Shown here in pieces: positions 51,492 to 63,950 of a stretch of DNA of 64,000 nt. The translations under genes and the position numbers were made by a program. Below the pieces are notes generated by a model, which did no database searches, was not told the DNA's origin, and was given only the letters and a program-made list of their open reading frames with translations. Position 1 is the first letter of the stretch, and each line of letters opens with the position of its first letter. The stretch is taken from positions 204,805 through 268,804 of the forward strand of contig NZ_JAHZPA010000001.1 of NCBI RefSeq assembly GCF_019929225.1, in the 5' to 3' direction. This DNA comes from Streptococcus sanguinis (lineage in GTDB: Bacteria; Bacillota; Bacilli; Lactobacillales; Streptococcaceae).

Positions 51492-52759
51492 TGCAAAACT
51501 GGAAATTTGCCATTAGCTCCATTCTTGGACACAAAATGCGGTCTTTCCTGACCATGATCGGGATTATTATCGGAGTGGCTTCGGTTGTGGTTATCATGGC
51601 CTTAGGAGATTCTATTACCCGGCGGGTCAATGAGAGTTTTACCAAAAGTCAGAAAAATATGCGTCTTGTCTTTTCTCCTAAAAAGAGCAAGGACGGCTCC
51701 TACACACAAACGGCTGATCTTTATTCAGTAAATGTAGAAGATGAAAGCGAAGAAGTGGTGGAACCACCCAAGGCCCAGGAAGCATGGGTTAAGGAATTGA
51801 CCCATATCAAGGGAGTGGATGGTTATTATGTGACCAACTCTGCTATGGAAACCTTTAGCTACGAAAATAAGCAGGCTGAGCGCGTCAACTTTGTCGGTGC
51901 AAACATGACCTATATTCAGGTGAAAAAATACAAAATCATTGCTGGTCGTGCTTTGAGACAGCAAGACTATCAAGGCTTTGCCAGTGTTGTGCTGCTGGAC
52001 GAAGATCTGGCTGCGACCCTCTTTTCTTCCGCTGAAGAAGCAATCAATAAGATTGTGACAGTGGGTGCCAGTAACTATCGGGTGATTGGGGTTTATAGAG
52101 ATCCTGAAACTGCTGCTGCATCTGGCTCCATGCAGGTCTATGGTGGTAATGCCATTACGACGAATACTCTCATAGCTGCAAACTTTGGAGTAGATGAAAT
52201 TTCAGAGATTGTTCTTCGAGTGAATGATACAAGCTTGGTTCCAGAACTTGGCCCTAAGGTTGCCAAGAAATTAACAGAAATTGCGGGACTCCAACAGGGA
52301 GAATATCAAGTGACAGACGATAGTGCCCTCTATCAGGAAGTACAAAATATTTATGGTGCTATGACAGGAGTTATCGGTGCCATCGCCGGAATCTCACTTT
52401 TTGTTGGTGGTATCGGCGTTATGAATATCATGTTGGTATCGGTCACTGAGCGGACTCGTGAAATCGGTCTGCGAAAAGCTCTGGGAGCAACACGTGGCAA
52501 CATACTGATGCAATTTTTGATTGAGTCTATGATTTTGACACTGATTGGTGGTTTGATTGGACTGGTTCTAGCTGCGGGACTTGCGTCTGTACTAGGCTCG
52601 GCCATGAGTCAAATGCTGGAAGGAACTCCAGTGACGGTATCACTCACGGTCAGCATCGTTAGCCTTCTCTTCTCAGCAACCATTGGTGTTCTCTTCGGAA
52701 TCTTACCGGCCAATAAAGCATCCAAATTGGATCCAATTGAAGCGCTGAGGTATGAATAG
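51491..52759 (+). CDS. MacB-type ABC permease (YknZ-like)
   Basis: 422 residues. An N-terminal helix (LTMIGIIIGVASVVVIMALG) is followed by the periplasmic-core-type MacB domain of about 230 residues and three C-terminal helices with the FtsX signature. VTERTREIGLRKALGATRGNILMQFLIESMIL is the coupling helix region and RLAN-type IL-PANKASKLDPIEALRYE closes the protein. The set resembles the pneumococcal MacAB-like exporter implicated in antimicrobial-peptide resistance. Substrate is not defined here. Confidence 0.93.
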   Translation: MQNWKFAISSILGHKMRSFLTMIGIIIGVASVVVIMALGDSITRRVNESFTKSQKNMRLVFSPKKSKDGSYTQTADLYSVNVEDESEEVVEPPKAQEAWVKELTHIKGVDGYYVTNSAMETFSYENKQAERVNFVGANMTYIQVKKYKIIAGRALRQQDYQGFASVVLLDEDLAATLFSSAEEAINKIVTVGASNYRVIGVYRDPETAAASGSMQVYGGNAITTNTLIAANFGVDEISEIVLRVNDTSLVPELGPKVAKKLTEIAGLQQGEYQVTDDSALYQEVQNIYGAMTGVIGAIAGISLFVGGIGVMNIMLVSVTERTREIGLRKALGATRGNILMQFLIESMILTLIGGLIGLVLAAGLASVLGSAMSQMLEGTPVTVSLTVSIVSLLFSATIGVLFGILPANKASKLDPIEALRYE

Positions 52760-52765
52760 TACAAC

Positions 52766-52791
52766 AAAAAGTCTGGTTTCCCAGACTTTTT
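52766..52791 (+). terminator. Terminator of the efflux operon
   Basis: AAAAAGTCTGG and CCAGACTTTTT around TTTC. Confidence 0.88.
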
Positions 52792-52802
52792 TATGATGTA
52801 AA

Positions 52803-52830
52803 AAATCCCGCTGGAATTCCAGCAGGATTT
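52803..52830 (-). terminator. Terminator of lysS
   Basis: AAATCCCGCTGG and CCAGCAGGATTT with one mismatch that becomes G-U in the minus-strand RNA, followed there by a T-tract. Confidence 0.8.
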
Positions 52831-52858
52831 GTTTTCTTAAGATTGTATAAAATACAGA

Positions 52859-54370
<1,512 letters not shown>

Positions 54371-54376
54371 CTACCT

Positions 54377-54385
54377 ATTTTATCA
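54377..54385 (-). promoter_or_regulatory. Extended -10 promoter of lysS
   Basis: Minus strand TGATAAAAT, 27 bases before the start codon. Confidence 0.55.
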
Positions 54386-54430
54386 CAAAAGATAGGGAAA
54401 TTCATCTATATTTGGCTATAAAGTAAGAAA

Positions 54431-54452
54431 AAAAGCTAGAAATCCAGCCTTA
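54431..54452 (-). terminator. Terminator of the phosphatase operon
   Basis: In the minus-strand transcript AAGGCTGG pairs with CTAGCTTT around ATTT with wobbles and is followed by a T-tract. The stop codon of the phosphatase gene is within it. Confidence 0.55.
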
Positions 54453-55085
54453 ATTTTCTGCTTTTTCAACTAAATAATCCGTATTATTCCAAGTGATCAG
54501 CTCAAAATTCTCAAAGTCTTCTGTTTCAAGGATGGTGATACTGGCATTGGTCAGACCGCCATTCTTGCGTAGGAGGGGTGTGTCATAGCCCAGCATGGTT
54601 CGAATACTGGCGGTTAAATTAGCACCGTGCCCGACAATGAGCACTTGCTCATAGTCCTTGTCCTTTAAGGTCTTGATAAAGGAAATGGTCCGGTGAGTCG
54701 TATGGTAAACCGACTCAGCGTCAAAAAACGTATGATTAAATTGCGAAAGGTTGTGGCGGAAGGCAGTCATCTGGTGCGGATAGATGGCTTCTATGGTAGA
54801 GATTTTTGCGCCTTCCAGTTTTCCCAACTGCCATTCTCGCAGTTCAGGTACTGATACGATTTCAGTCGGAAACTGGCTTTCTTCTTGGATAATCTCAGCA
54901 GAGCGAATGGCGCGTGGGAGATCGCTGCTGTAAATCTTGTCAAATTGTGTCTGAGCCAGATGTTTTCCTAAGGTTTGCAGTTCTTCAACGGCGGTTGGCA
55001 GCAGTGGCGAATCACCGCTGGCTCCCTGAAAGCGGCCTTCCTGATTCCATTCCGTTCTTCCGTGTCGGACAAAGTATAATTTCAT
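54450..55085 (-). CDS. Histidine phosphatase family protein (phosphoglycerate mutase-like)
   Basis: 211 residues. The catalytic motif is YFVRHGRTEWNQEGRFQG (RHG with histidine at 8), the second histidine is in VLIVGHGANLTASIR, and the acidic proton donor is in PELREWQLGKLEGA. The family holds broad phosphatases and cofactor-dependent mutases. Given its short length a phosphatase is more likely than a glycolytic mutase. The ATG has no clear ribosome site, so coupling to the upstream ebsC gene 62 bases away is doubtful. Confidence 0.88.
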   Translation of the reverse strand: MKLYFVRHGRTEWNQEGRFQGASGDSPLLPTAVEELQTLGKHLAQTQFDKIYSSDLPRAIRSAEIIQEESQFPTEIVSVPELREWQLGKLEGAKISTIEAIYPHQMTAFRHNLSQFNHTFFDAESVYHTTHRTISFIKTLKDKDYEQVLIVGHGANLTASIRTMLGYDTPLLRKNGGLTNASITILETEDFENFELITWNNTDYLVEKAEN

Positions 55086-55147
55086 AGTGGTTGATTGTTT
55101 CTTTCTTATTAGGGTTTATTGAGAATATTAGGTGCAATATTGAAGAA

Positions 55148-55633
55148 TTATGAGCTAGAACTTTCCTTGAGGTCTGCAAAGTTAGCTTGAACAAAATCTG
55201 CCAAATCTTGAGCCTTGATTTCGATACTGCGGCCGACTTCACCGGCAGAAACGATAATGCTATCTCGCTCTAGAGCTGACTGGTCGATATAGATTGGAAA
55301 GTTGTGCTTTTGACGGATACCGACAGGATTATTGGCTCCGTGGATATAACCCGTTGTCTTTTCCAAGTCTTTCTGGGGAATCATACTGACTTTTTTATTG
55401 CCGGAAATCTTGGCCATTTTCTTTTCGGACAGATGTTCTGTGATAGGTAGGATACCGATTAGTGTACCAGTCTTGTCTCCTGTCAAGGCCAAGGTTTTAT
55501 AAATCTGCGAACGGTCCGAACCATCGACTGGCTGTTCAGCTAAGGCATTTAGCTGCAGGCCTCGATGTTCAATCTTAGCCTTGCTTAAAATTTGCTCGAC
55601 CAGTGTTTTTTTGATTTTTGTTTTTTTAGCCAT
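55148..55633 (-). CDS. ebsC: Cys-tRNA(Pro)/Cys-tRNA(Cys) deacylase EbsC/YbaK
   Basis: 161 residues, the length of YbaK. The conserved lysine and substrate pocket region is KTLALTGDKTGTLIGILPI, followed by KVSMIPQKDLEKTTGYIHGANNPVGI, which is the family signature around the GxxxP loop. It removes Cys mis-attached to tRNA-Pro. It overlaps the DUF368 gene by eight bases. In enterococci the homologue is called EbsC. Confidence 0.9.
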   Translation of the reverse strand: MAKKTKIKKTLVEQILSKAKIEHRGLQLNALAEQPVDGSDRSQIYKTLALTGDKTGTLIGILPITEHLSEKKMAKISGNKKVSMIPQKDLEKTTGYIHGANNPVGIRQKHNFPIYIDQSALERDSIIVSAGEVGRSIEIKAQDLADFVQANFADLKESSSS

Positions 55634-56474
55634 TAGTGTATCTCTCTTCTAATTGTGACATCCAGAGTCCCAGCCAGGTTCCTAGACCGAAGAAAAAGGC
55701 TGCAAGAACAAGTGTCAATATAGAAACTCCATGATAGCTGATGCTTTCACTGTTTCCTGCTTGAGGCACTACAATGAGAATTGTACTGGATAGGACAATG
55801 CCAATGATAAAGTGATAGACACGGGAGTAGTAGTTTTTCAAAATATGATCCATGAGCTTAGAGAAGAGAATCAGTGCCAAAGCTCCTCCGATTCCAATAG
55901 GAAGAAAGGTGCCCAAGAGGTCCAGTTTGCGGAAACCATTCAGCATAGGTGCATAGAGTCCTAAAATTAAGAGAAGGTTGGACGGACTGAGTCCGGGAAT
56001 TAAAATGCCCAGTGCGATCAAGGCTCCTGCTAGGATGAAAGAGAGAAAGTTGGCTGGCAAGGTGCCGACCATCCCATTTAGGGAATAAAGAAAGATTCCT
56101 GAAAGGATGAGGCTGACCCAGAAAACGAGAATATCAGTCCGATCACGCTCACTTTTAGCAACAGACTCTTTAATGAGGCTGGGAACAGTTCCGATAATGG
56201 CTCCGGCAAATCCCCAGAGGACAATCACTTTGTAGTTGTCCAGCAGCAGATTGACAGGATAGGAGAAGGCCGCAATTCCTAAAATCATTCCGATTCCAAC
56301 TGGTATGAAATAGAGAATGTTTTCGACGAAGTTTTCTTTTAAATGTGCTAAAAAATGAATCAGGCGCTCGTAAATACCTAAGATAGCTGCTAAAACACCG
56401 CCTGAAACTCCCGGCAAAATAAAGCCAAGTGCAATGACCATTCCTTTGAAAATTCTATTCAACCAAGAAATCAT
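55626..56474 (-). CDS. DUF368 family membrane protein
   Basis: 282 residues from the ATG at 56474 with AAGGAAAA seven bases upstream. An ATG 24 bases earlier lacks a site. About eight to nine hydrophobic helices are visible. GFILPGVSGGVLAAILGIYERLI near the start and LIALGILIPGLSPSNLLLILGLY in the middle are the duplicated PG-S/G motifs of the family. Recent work links DUF368 and DedA families to undecaprenyl-phosphate recycling at the membrane; DUF368 (PopT) is a C55-P translocase. That role is known for relatives and inferred here. Confidence 0.88.
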   Translation of the reverse strand: MISWLNRIFKGMVIALGFILPGVSGGVLAAILGIYERLIHFLAHLKENFVENILYFIPVGIGMILGIAAFSYPVNLLLDNYKVIVLWGFAGAIIGTVPSLIKESVAKSERDRTDILVFWVSLILSGIFLYSLNGMVGTLPANFLSFILAGALIALGILIPGLSPSNLLLILGLYAPMLNGFRKLDLLGTFLPIGIGGALALILFSKLMDHILKNYYSRVYHFIIGIVLSSTILIVVPQAGNSESISYHGVSILTLVLAAFFFGLGTWLGLWMSQLEERYTNG

Positions 56475-56508
56475 TGTATTTTCCTTTTCTAATTTCATTT
56501 ATCAAATC

Positions 56509-56517
56509 ATTATATCA
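56509..56517 (-). promoter_or_regulatory. Extended -10 promoter of the DUF368-ebsC unit
   Basis: Minus strand TGATATAAT, hexamer 56514-56509. Confidence 0.6.
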
Positions 56518-56572
56518 TAAAATATAGGCTTTATTAAGAGGAAACGGCTGGAAATTTCCTATTTTGTGACAA

Positions 56573-56610
56573 TAAAAAAACGACAGCAGTCTTTGAGACT
56601 TGAGCTGTCG
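56573..56610 (-). terminator. Terminator of the GH25 gene
   Basis: CGACAGC and GCTGTCG, with an inner AGTCT/AGACT pair. The minus-strand transcript ends in seven T residues. Confidence 0.85.
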
Positions 56611-56617
56611 CTCTGAG

Positions 56618-57475
56618 CTATTGACTTTCTTTAGGAACTGTAAATAGCTTTTGATAAGTAGCTGTCTGGTCTTTCAAGGTTGACAGCTGGTTCAAATCAA
56701 GATAATGGGAGAAACCAGTCAGCTGACCTTGTGATGTGTACTGATGCAAGTCATAATCTTGCTCAGTATTTGGTGCGGCATTGTAGTAGCCGTCGTCATT
56801 ACCATAAGTCGGAATCCAAATTGCTGTGAACTTATCGGTAGAGATGCTATGCTCCTCCATAAAATAAGTTCCAATATAGATACCAATATTTTTAACACCA
56901 AGTGACTCTAGCTTGGCTCGGAAAGCTTCAACTCCCGCATTCATGTCGGACATGGTTTTTTCTTCCACGTCTAGCCAATAATAGGTTGGATGGTACTTGG
57001 CAGAAGCCTTGTAGAAACTTTCAGCTTCTTTTTCCATTTCCTTTTTGCTATTGGCGGCCACATAGGCATAGACAGCGACAGGGATGTTACGCTTTTGAAA
57101 TTCTTTGATGTGTCTTTCATAAGACTTGTCCAGACCATTCAGATGGGTTGCTGCATTTTCTTTTTTTGCCTGCGCTCCACTATGAACACGGACAATTACC
57201 CCCGAAACATTCTGTGCGAGTAAGTCGTAATTAATCTCACTTGGCAGCTGCCAGCCAGAAATGTCAATGATTGGTCTGGAAATAAACTCTTCATCCAAGG
57301 ACGAATCGTCAGATGTTTCCTCTTTTTTTGAGGAACTTGGAGTTTGTTTAGTTTGTGAAATTTTTGCCTGTGCTTGCTTTTCCTGAGAGTCAGTAATTTG
57401 CTTGCTTATCAAAATAAAAGTGATAAAAGAAGCAAAGAAAATTAGGATTGCAAGCGGTTTAATCCTCTTCCTCAT
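56618..57475 (-). CDS. Membrane-anchored GH25 lysozyme-like protein
   Basis: 285 residues. An N-terminal signal anchor (LAILIFFASFITFILI) is followed by a Lys/Ser/Glu linker to about residue 65, then the GH25 barrel. The barrel has PIIDISGWQLP, VRVHSGAQ, YWLDVEEKTMSD and LHQYTSQGQLTGFSHYLDLN. The catalytic acid pair of GH25 is D-x-E, and D and E in WLDVEE fit it. The usual first catalytic aspartate in IDIS is also present. It should cleave the MurNAc-GlcNAc backbone. It has no ribosome site; its TAAAAT box lies eight bases before the ATG. Confidence 0.87.
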   Translation of the reverse strand: MRKRIKPLAILIFFASFITFILISKQITDSQEKQAQAKISQTKQTPSSSKKEETSDDSSLDEEFISRPIIDISGWQLPSEINYDLLAQNVSGVIVRVHSGAQAKKENAATHLNGLDKSYERHIKEFQKRNIPVAVYAYVAANSKKEMEKEAESFYKASAKYHPTYYWLDVEEKTMSDMNAGVEAFRAKLESLGVKNIGIYIGTYFMEEHSISTDKFTAIWIPTYGNDDGYYNAAPNTEQDYDLHQYTSQGQLTGFSHYLDLNQLSTLKDQTATYQKLFTVPKESQ

Positions 57476-57483
57476 ACTGGTTT

Positions 57484-57512
57484 ATTTTAACTTAAAACAA
57501 ATAAAAAAGCAA
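57484..57512 (-). promoter_or_regulatory. Promoter of the GH25 gene, eight bases before the ATG
   Basis: Minus strand TTGCTT (57512-57507), 17-bp spacer, TAAAAT (57489-57484), then AAACCAGT and ATG. A leaderless mRNA is predicted. Confidence 0.65.
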
Positions 57513-57575
57513 AAAATATCCCCAGAATTGCTGGAAAATGAATGAAATGTAATATAATTGAAATATTATAAAGCA

Positions 57576-57613
57576 AAAACAAGACGTTTTGAAAGCTCAA
57601 AATGTCTTGTTTT
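57576..57613 (-). terminator. Terminator of the glutathione peroxidase gene
   Basis: AAAACAAGACGTTTTGA and TCAAAATGTCTTGTTTT with one wobble around AAGC, T- and A-tracts on both sides. Between it and the gene (57614-57681) nothing is seen. Confidence 0.85.
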
Positions 57614-57681
57614 TTTAAGAGATTAGCGAAGCTGTGGAAGGTGAGTTTCCGTTGGCTAAATCGTCTTTCTTTTCTGATCTT

Positions 57682-58155
57682 TTATAGCTTTTGAATGAGC
57701 TCTTCTATCTTTTTGGGAGAAGTTTGCGGAGAGAAACGTTTGATGACTGTTCCGTCTCGGCTGACCAGAAACTTTGTGAAATTCCATTTGATCTTTTCAC
57801 CCAGAAGACCGCCCTTTTCTTTTTTGAGCCAGTCAAAGAGTGGAGCAGTATGAGGACCGTTGACATCAATCTTGGCAAATCGAGGAAAGGTCGTTCCATA
57901 GTTAAGGCTGCAAAAGCTGTTGATTTCTGCAGCGTCTCCAGGAGCCTGCTGGCCAAACTGATTGCAAGGGAAATCCAGGATTTCAAATCCGTCTTTCTGA
58001 TAGCGCTCATAGAGTTCCTGAAGTTCTTGATACTGAGGAGTGAAGCCGCAGCCGGTCGCTGTATTGACAATCAGCAGAATCTTTCCTTTATAATCACTCA
58101 TTTTTTGCAGACTTCCGTCTTGTTTCTTAATTTCAATATCATAAATGTCTGTCAT
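57682..58155 (-). CDS. Glutathione peroxidase (cysteine type)
   Basis: 157 residues. The peroxidatic site is NTATGCGFTPQYQEL with Cys in place of selenocysteine. LDFPCNQFGQQAPGD and KWNFTKFLVSRDG complete the catalytic tetrad (Cys, Gln, Trp, Asn). Many bacterial Cys-type enzymes prefer thioredoxin, so the electron donor is uncertain even though gor is present. AAGGAG precedes the ATG. It is monocistronic. Confidence 0.93.
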   Translation of the reverse strand: MTDIYDIEIKKQDGSLQKMSDYKGKILLIVNTATGCGFTPQYQELQELYERYQKDGFEILDFPCNQFGQQAPGDAAEINSFCSLNYGTTFPRFAKIDVNGPHTAPLFDWLKKEKGGLLGEKIKWNFTKFLVSRDGTVIKRFSPQTSPKKIEELIQKL

Positions 58156-58266
58156 CTTATACTCCTTTGTTTGCCTCCTATCTTATCACAGTTTTATGTA
58201 AAAAGGCGAAGGCAAGTCCTTATTGTCCCAGTCTCTCCACTAATGCTTTTTTTTCAAGCCAAAAGG

Positions 58267-58275
58267 TGGTATAAT
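58267..58275 (+). promoter_or_regulatory. Extended -10 promoter of ftsW
   Basis: TGGTATAAT (hexamer 58270-58275), 34 bases before the ATG. Confidence 0.65.
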
Positions 58276-58309
58276 GAGAATTGAATTTTTAGAAGTTTAA
58301 TGGTGAAAT

Positions 58310-59542
58310 ATGAAAATTGACAAGAAGCACTTGTTGAATTATTCCATCTTGATTCCCTATTTGATTTTATCTGTTTTGGGATTGATTGTGGTCTATTCAA
58401 CGACGAGTCCTACCTCGATTCAGGCCGGAGGAAATGGTTTTGGGATGGTCTTGAATCAGGGGATTTTTTGGGTAATAAGTCTCTTTATAATTGCGCTCCT
58501 ATATAGAATCCGCTTGGGTTTCCTGAAAAAAGGAGGCATCCTGACTATAGTTATCTTTGCTGAGATTATCCTCTTACTCTTATCTCGTTTTATAACTGGT
58601 ACTATTAACGGTGCCCATGGTTGGCTCAAGCTTGGAGCTTTCAGTATTCAGCCTGCGGAGTATTTGAAGATTATTCTGGTCTGGTATCTAGCTTTTCGCT
58701 TCACAAAGAGGCAGGAGGAGATAAAGGTCTATGATTATCAAGCTCTGACTCACAACCATTGGTTTCCTAAAGCTTTTAACGACTGGCGGACCATGGTGGC
58801 TATTCTGATTGGGATTGTAGCGATTATGCCAGACCTTGGAAATGCGACTATTCTATTTTTGACCGTCGTGATAATGATTGCTGTCAGCGGGATTGGCTAT
58901 CGATGGTTTTCTACGATGCTGGGAGCCATTGTCAGTGTTTCGGGATTGGTTTTAACTAGCATTTGGATAATTGGGGTTGAGCGCGTGGCCAAGATTCCAG
59001 TCTTTGGGTATGTGGCCAAGCGTTTCAGTGCTTTCTTCAATCCCTTCAAGGACCTGTCTGGCTCAGGCCACCAATTGGCTAATTCCTACTATGCTATGAG
59101 TAATGGCGGCTGGTTTGGTCTAGGCTTGGGGAACTCTATTGAGAAGCGCGGCTATTTGCCGGAAGCTCATACGGACTTTGTATTTTCTATCGTGATAGAA
59201 GAGTTTGGTTTCTTTGGTGCCAGTCTGATTCTGGCCTTACTCTTTTTCCTGATTCTGAGAATTATCTTGGTAGGGATTCGGGCCAAGAATCCATTTAACT
59301 CCATGATGGCTTTGGGAATTGGCGGTATGATACTCATGCAGACCTTCATCAATATCGGTGGAATCTCAGGTCTCATTCCTTCTACAGGGGTAACCTTCCC
59401 TTTCCTATCGCAAGGGGGGAACAGTCTTCTGGTCTTGTCAGTAGCTATCGCCTTGGTACTTAATATTGATGCCAACGAGCGCCGTGATGCCCTGTATGAA
59501 CAGATGGAAGCGGAGGCGCAAGACCAGTCTGAGGAAGCTTAA
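58310..59542 (+). CDS. ftsW: Septal peptidoglycan glycosyltransferase FtsW
   Basis: 410 residues with about ten helices, SEDS family. NGAHGWLKLGAFSIQPAEYLKI holds the conserved W-and-QP-E region. MPDLGNATILFLTVV carries the catalytic-type aspartate. GYLPEAHTDFVFSIVIEEFGFFG and GVTFPFLSQGGNSLL are the SEDS signatures. It polymerises lipid II at the septum with a PBP2x partner. Position directly before ppc matches the pneumococcal ftsW locus and favours FtsW over RodA. The C-terminus is acidic. Confidence 0.9.
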   Translation: MKIDKKHLLNYSILIPYLILSVLGLIVVYSTTSPTSIQAGGNGFGMVLNQGIFWVISLFIIALLYRIRLGFLKKGGILTIVIFAEIILLLLSRFITGTINGAHGWLKLGAFSIQPAEYLKIILVWYLAFRFTKRQEEIKVYDYQALTHNHWFPKAFNDWRTMVAILIGIVAIMPDLGNATILFLTVVIMIAVSGIGYRWFSTMLGAIVSVSGLVLTSIWIIGVERVAKIPVFGYVAKRFSAFFNPFKDLSGSGHQLANSYYAMSNGGWFGLGLGNSIEKRGYLPEAHTDFVFSIVIEEFGFFGASLILALLFFLILRIILVGIRAKNPFNSMMALGIGGMILMQTFINIGGISGLIPSTGVTFPFLSQGGNSLLVLSVAIALVLNIDANERRDALYEQMEAEAQDQSEEA

Positions 59543-59588
59543 TCGCAGTTAGTGTGAACAGTTGTTGTAAAAATGAAAGGTGCAGATT

Positions 59589-62435
59589 ATGTCATTTAAC
59601 AAATTAGAAAGCTACAGCAATAAAGAAGTGATTCGAGAAGAAGTCGCCATTTTGACAGACTTGCTTGCCGACATTACTCGGAATCTTCTCAACCCTGAGA
59701 CCTTTGAAAAAATCTCCCTCATGGAAGAGTTGGCTGTCAACTCCAAGTATCATGAGCTAAAAGCGATTGTAGAAGAGCTAACGACAGATGAAATGGTTTA
59801 TATTTCTCGTTATTTCTCTATTTTGCCGCTTTTGATTAATATCTCAGAAGATGTTGACCTAGCTTATGAAATCAACCATCAAAACAATATCAATCAGGAT
59901 TATCTTGGAAAGCTATCAACAACTATTGACCTGATTTCAACGCGGGAAAATGCTCAGGAGATTCTGGAGAATTTGAATGTTGTGCCAGTACTGACAGCTC
60001 ACCCGACCCAGGTCCAGCGCAAGACTATTCTGGACTTAACCAATCATATTCATAGTTTACTGCGTCAGCATCGAGATGTTAAAGCAGGACTAGTCAATGA
60101 GAAGAAGTGGCTAGGAAATCTCCGCCGCTATATTGAGCTTATGATGCAGACAGATATGATCCGTGAGAAGAAGCTGAAAGTGACCAATGAGATTACCAAT
60201 GTCATGGAATACTATAACAGCTCTTTCCTACAAGCAATTACCAACTTTATGGTCGAATACAGACGCTTGGCAGAAGAGCGGGGCATCAAACTGGATAATC
60301 CTAAGCCTATTACCATGGGCATGTGGATTGGCGGTGACCGTGATGGCAATCCTTTTGTAACAGCAGAAACCCTGAAACTATCTGCCACTCTCCAGAGTGA
60401 AGTCATCCTCAACTATTACATTGACAAGGTTTATACACTCTATCGCACCTTCTCGCTCTCGACCAACCTATCAGAAACCAGTCAGGCAGTAGCAGAAATG
60501 GCAGCACTGTCTACTGACAAGTCTGTTTATCGGGAAAATGAGCCTTACCGTCGAGCTTTCCACTATATCCAGTCCAAGCTGATTCAAACCTTGCTTTATC
60601 TAAAAGAAGGCAATTTCTCAAATGATGGTCAGCGATTGACTGACCGAGCTGAGGAAAAATTGTCTGCGAAAGCCAACCTTTCTGTCAGCAATAAAGGAAG
60701 AGAAATCATTCCTAACTATATCCAGTCTCGTATCAGCGAGACCCTGACCGAGCTGAAGAAAGAAGAGACACCTTCTTACAAAACAGCTCAGGAATTCAAG
60801 GAAGACTTGCAGGTCATTTATGATTCTCTTATCGAACATCATGGGGAAGCCTTGGTAAGTGGGGACTTGACTGAACTTCTCCAAGCGGTTGATGTTTTCG
60901 GCTTCTTCTTGGCCAGCATTGATATGCGTCAGGATTCCAGCGTTCATGAGGCCTGTGTGGCTGAGCTCTTGGCTTCGGCTAATATTGTCCAGGACTATAG
61001 CAATCTGTCGGAAGAAGAAAAATGCCAGGTCCTCCTCAAACAGCTGCTTGAAGATCCTCGTATCCTATCAGCTACTCACGAGCCTAAATCTGAACTCCTG
61101 CAAAAAGAATTGGAGATTTTCAAAACAGCCCGTCAGCTAAAAGATGCAATCGGTGAGGAAGTGATTAAGCAAAATATTATTTCTCACTCGACCAGTGTAT
61201 CAGATCTACTTGAGTTGGCTATTATGCTCAAGGAAGTAGGGCTGATTGATGAAAATGGGGCTCGTGTTCAGATTGTTCCGCTCTTTGAAACCATTGAGGA
61301 TTTGGACAATTCCTGTGATACCATGGAGAAATACCTGTCTCTGCCAATTGCTCAGAAGTGGATTGCCTCTAAGGATAATTATCAGGAAATCATGCTGGGC
61401 TATTCAGACAGTAATAAGGACGGTGGCTACCTGTCTTCTTGTTGGACTCTCTACAAGGCTCAGCAGCAGCTGACAGCCATCGGTGATAAGTTTGGCGTGA
61501 AAATCACCTTCTTCCATGGCCGGGGAGGTACAGTAGGACGTGGTGGTGGTCCAACTTATGAAGCCATCACTTCTCAGCCACTCCGCAGTATCAATGACCG
61601 AATTCGTCTGACTGAGCAAGGCGAAGTTATTGGAAATAAATATGGAAACAAAGACGCAGCCTACTATAACTTGGAAATGCTGGTGTCTGCAGCCATTAAC
61701 CGCATGGTAACTCATAAAAAGAGCGATAGTCATACGTCTGATAAATATGAGCGAATCATGGACCAAGTAGTCAATCGCAGTTATCAGATTTACCGTGATT
61801 TGGTCTTTGGTGACGAGCGTTTTTACGATTATTTCTTTGAATCCAGCCCTATCAAGGCTATCTCTAGCTTTAATATCGGTTCTCGTCCAGCTGCCCGTAA
61901 AACCATCACTGAAATCGGTGGTCTCCGGGCTATTCCATGGGTCTTCTCATGGTCTCAAAGTCGGGTTATGTTCCCAGGATGGTATGGTGTTGGGTCAAGT
62001 TTCAAGGAATTCATTGATGAAGATCCAGAAAATAACTTAGCCTTTCTGCAATTTATGTATAAGAGATGGCCTTTCTTCAAGTCACTCTTATCAAATGTAG
62101 ACATGGTTCTGTCTAAGTCAAATATGAATATCGCTTTTGAGTATGCTCAGCTTTGTGAAGATCAGAATGTGCGTGATATTTTCAATATTATCTTGGATGA
62201 GTGGCAGCTGACTAAGGATGTCATTCTAGAGATTGAAGGGCACGATGAGCTTCTGGCAGAAAACACCTATCTGAGAGATAGCTTGCACTATCGTATGCCT
62301 TACTTCAATGTTTTGAACTATATCCAGCTAGAACTGATCAAGCGTCAGCGAAATGGCCAGCTCACACCTGATCAAGAAAAGCTGATTCACATCACCATCA
62401 ACGGTATTGCAACTGGTCTGCGAAACTCTGGCTAA
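59589..62435 (+). CDS. ppc: Phosphoenolpyruvate carboxylase
   Basis: 948 residues from the ATG at 59589, which has AAAGG eight bases upstream. A GTG at 59580 lies inside that site. The first catalytic histidine is in [13 protein letters not shown], the PEP-binding site is [13 protein letters not shown], and the second signature is [19 protein letters not shown]. It ends in IATGLRNSG, like the family QNTG-type tail. It makes oxaloacetate from PEP and bicarbonate, the main anaplerotic route for aspartate in streptococci with incomplete TCA cycles. Confidence 0.98.
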   Translation: MSFNKLESYSNKEVIREEVAILTDLLADITRNLLNPETFEKISLMEELAVNSKYHELKAIVEELTTDEMVYISRYFSILPLLINISEDVDLAYEINHQNNINQDYLGKLSTTIDLISTRENAQEILENLNVVPVLTAHPTQVQRKTILDLTNHIHSLLRQHRDVKAGLVNEKKWLGNLRRYIELMMQTDMIREKKLKVTNEITNVMEYYNSSFLQAITNFMVEYRRLAEERGIKLDNPKPITMGMWIGGDRDGNPFVTAETLKLSATLQSEVILNYYIDKVYTLYRTFSLSTNLSETSQAVAEMAALSTDKSVYRENEPYRRAFHYIQSKLIQTLLYLKEGNFSNDGQRLTDRAEEKLSAKANLSVSNKGREIIPNYIQSRISETLTELKKEETPSYKTAQEFKEDLQVIYDSLIEHHGEALVSGDLTELLQAVDVFGFFLASIDMRQDSSVHEACVAELLASANIVQDYSNLSEEEKCQVLLKQLLEDPRILSATHEPKSELLQKELEIFKTARQLKDAIGEEVIKQNIISHSTSVSDLLELAIMLKEVGLIDENGARVQIVPLFETIEDLDNSCDTMEKYLSLPIAQKWIASKDNYQEIMLGYSDSNKDGGYLSSCWTLYKAQQQLTAIGDKFGVKITFFHGRGGTVGRGGGPTYEAITSQPLRSINDRIRLTEQGEVIGNKYGNKDAAYYNLEMLVSAAINRMVTHKKSDSHTSDKYERIMDQVVNRSYQIYRDLVFGDERFYDYFFESSPIKAISSFNIGSRPAARKTITEIGGLRAIPWVFSWSQSRVMFPGWYGVGSSFKEFIDEDPENNLAFLQFMYKRWPFFKSLLSNVDMVLSKSNMNIAFEYAQLCEDQNVRDIFNIILDEWQLTKDVILEIEGHDELLAENTYLRDSLHYRMPYFNVLNYIQLELIKRQRNGQLTPDQEKLIHITINGIATGLRNSG

Positions 62436-62442
62436 TATAAAG

Positions 62443-62469
62443 AAAAAATCGGAATTGTTCCGGTTTTTT
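62443..62469 (+). terminator. Terminator of ppc
   Basis: AAAAAATCGGAA and TTCCGGTTTTTT around TTG. Confidence 0.88.
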
Positions 62470-62590
62470 CTATTTTTGTAACCAAAGGGCTTCTTAATTC
62501 GTTATACTTGTGACAATTCAACCGCTTTTCTTGGTATAAACCTTACTACAAATTAGACAAGGAATAATTCACAAAAAAATGCTAAAAGAC

Positions 62591-62618
62591 TTGCATTTTC
62601 ATTTAAATTTGATAAAAT
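62591..62618 (+). promoter_or_regulatory. Promoter of tuf
   Basis: TTGCAT (62591-62596), 16-bp spacer, TAAAAT (62613-62618) with TGA before it. A second possible promoter is TATAAA near 62535. Confidence 0.75.
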
Positions 62619-62689
62619 AGTAAGGAAAGTTAGACTGTATTGCCTACTGTCTATCTATAAAATATATTTTATTGGAGGCTTTTACTCAA

Positions 62690-63886
<1,197 letters not shown>

Positions 63887-63925
63887 TTCGATTCCGTTCC
63901 CAGATAACAATTAAAGTCAGACACT

Positions 63926-63950
63926 AAACCCCGTGAAAACGGGGTTTTTT
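63926..63950 (+). terminator. Terminator of tuf
   Basis: AAACCCCGT and ACGGGGTTT around GAAA, followed by TTT. The last 50 bases of the window show no start codon with a ribosome site. Confidence 0.9.
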
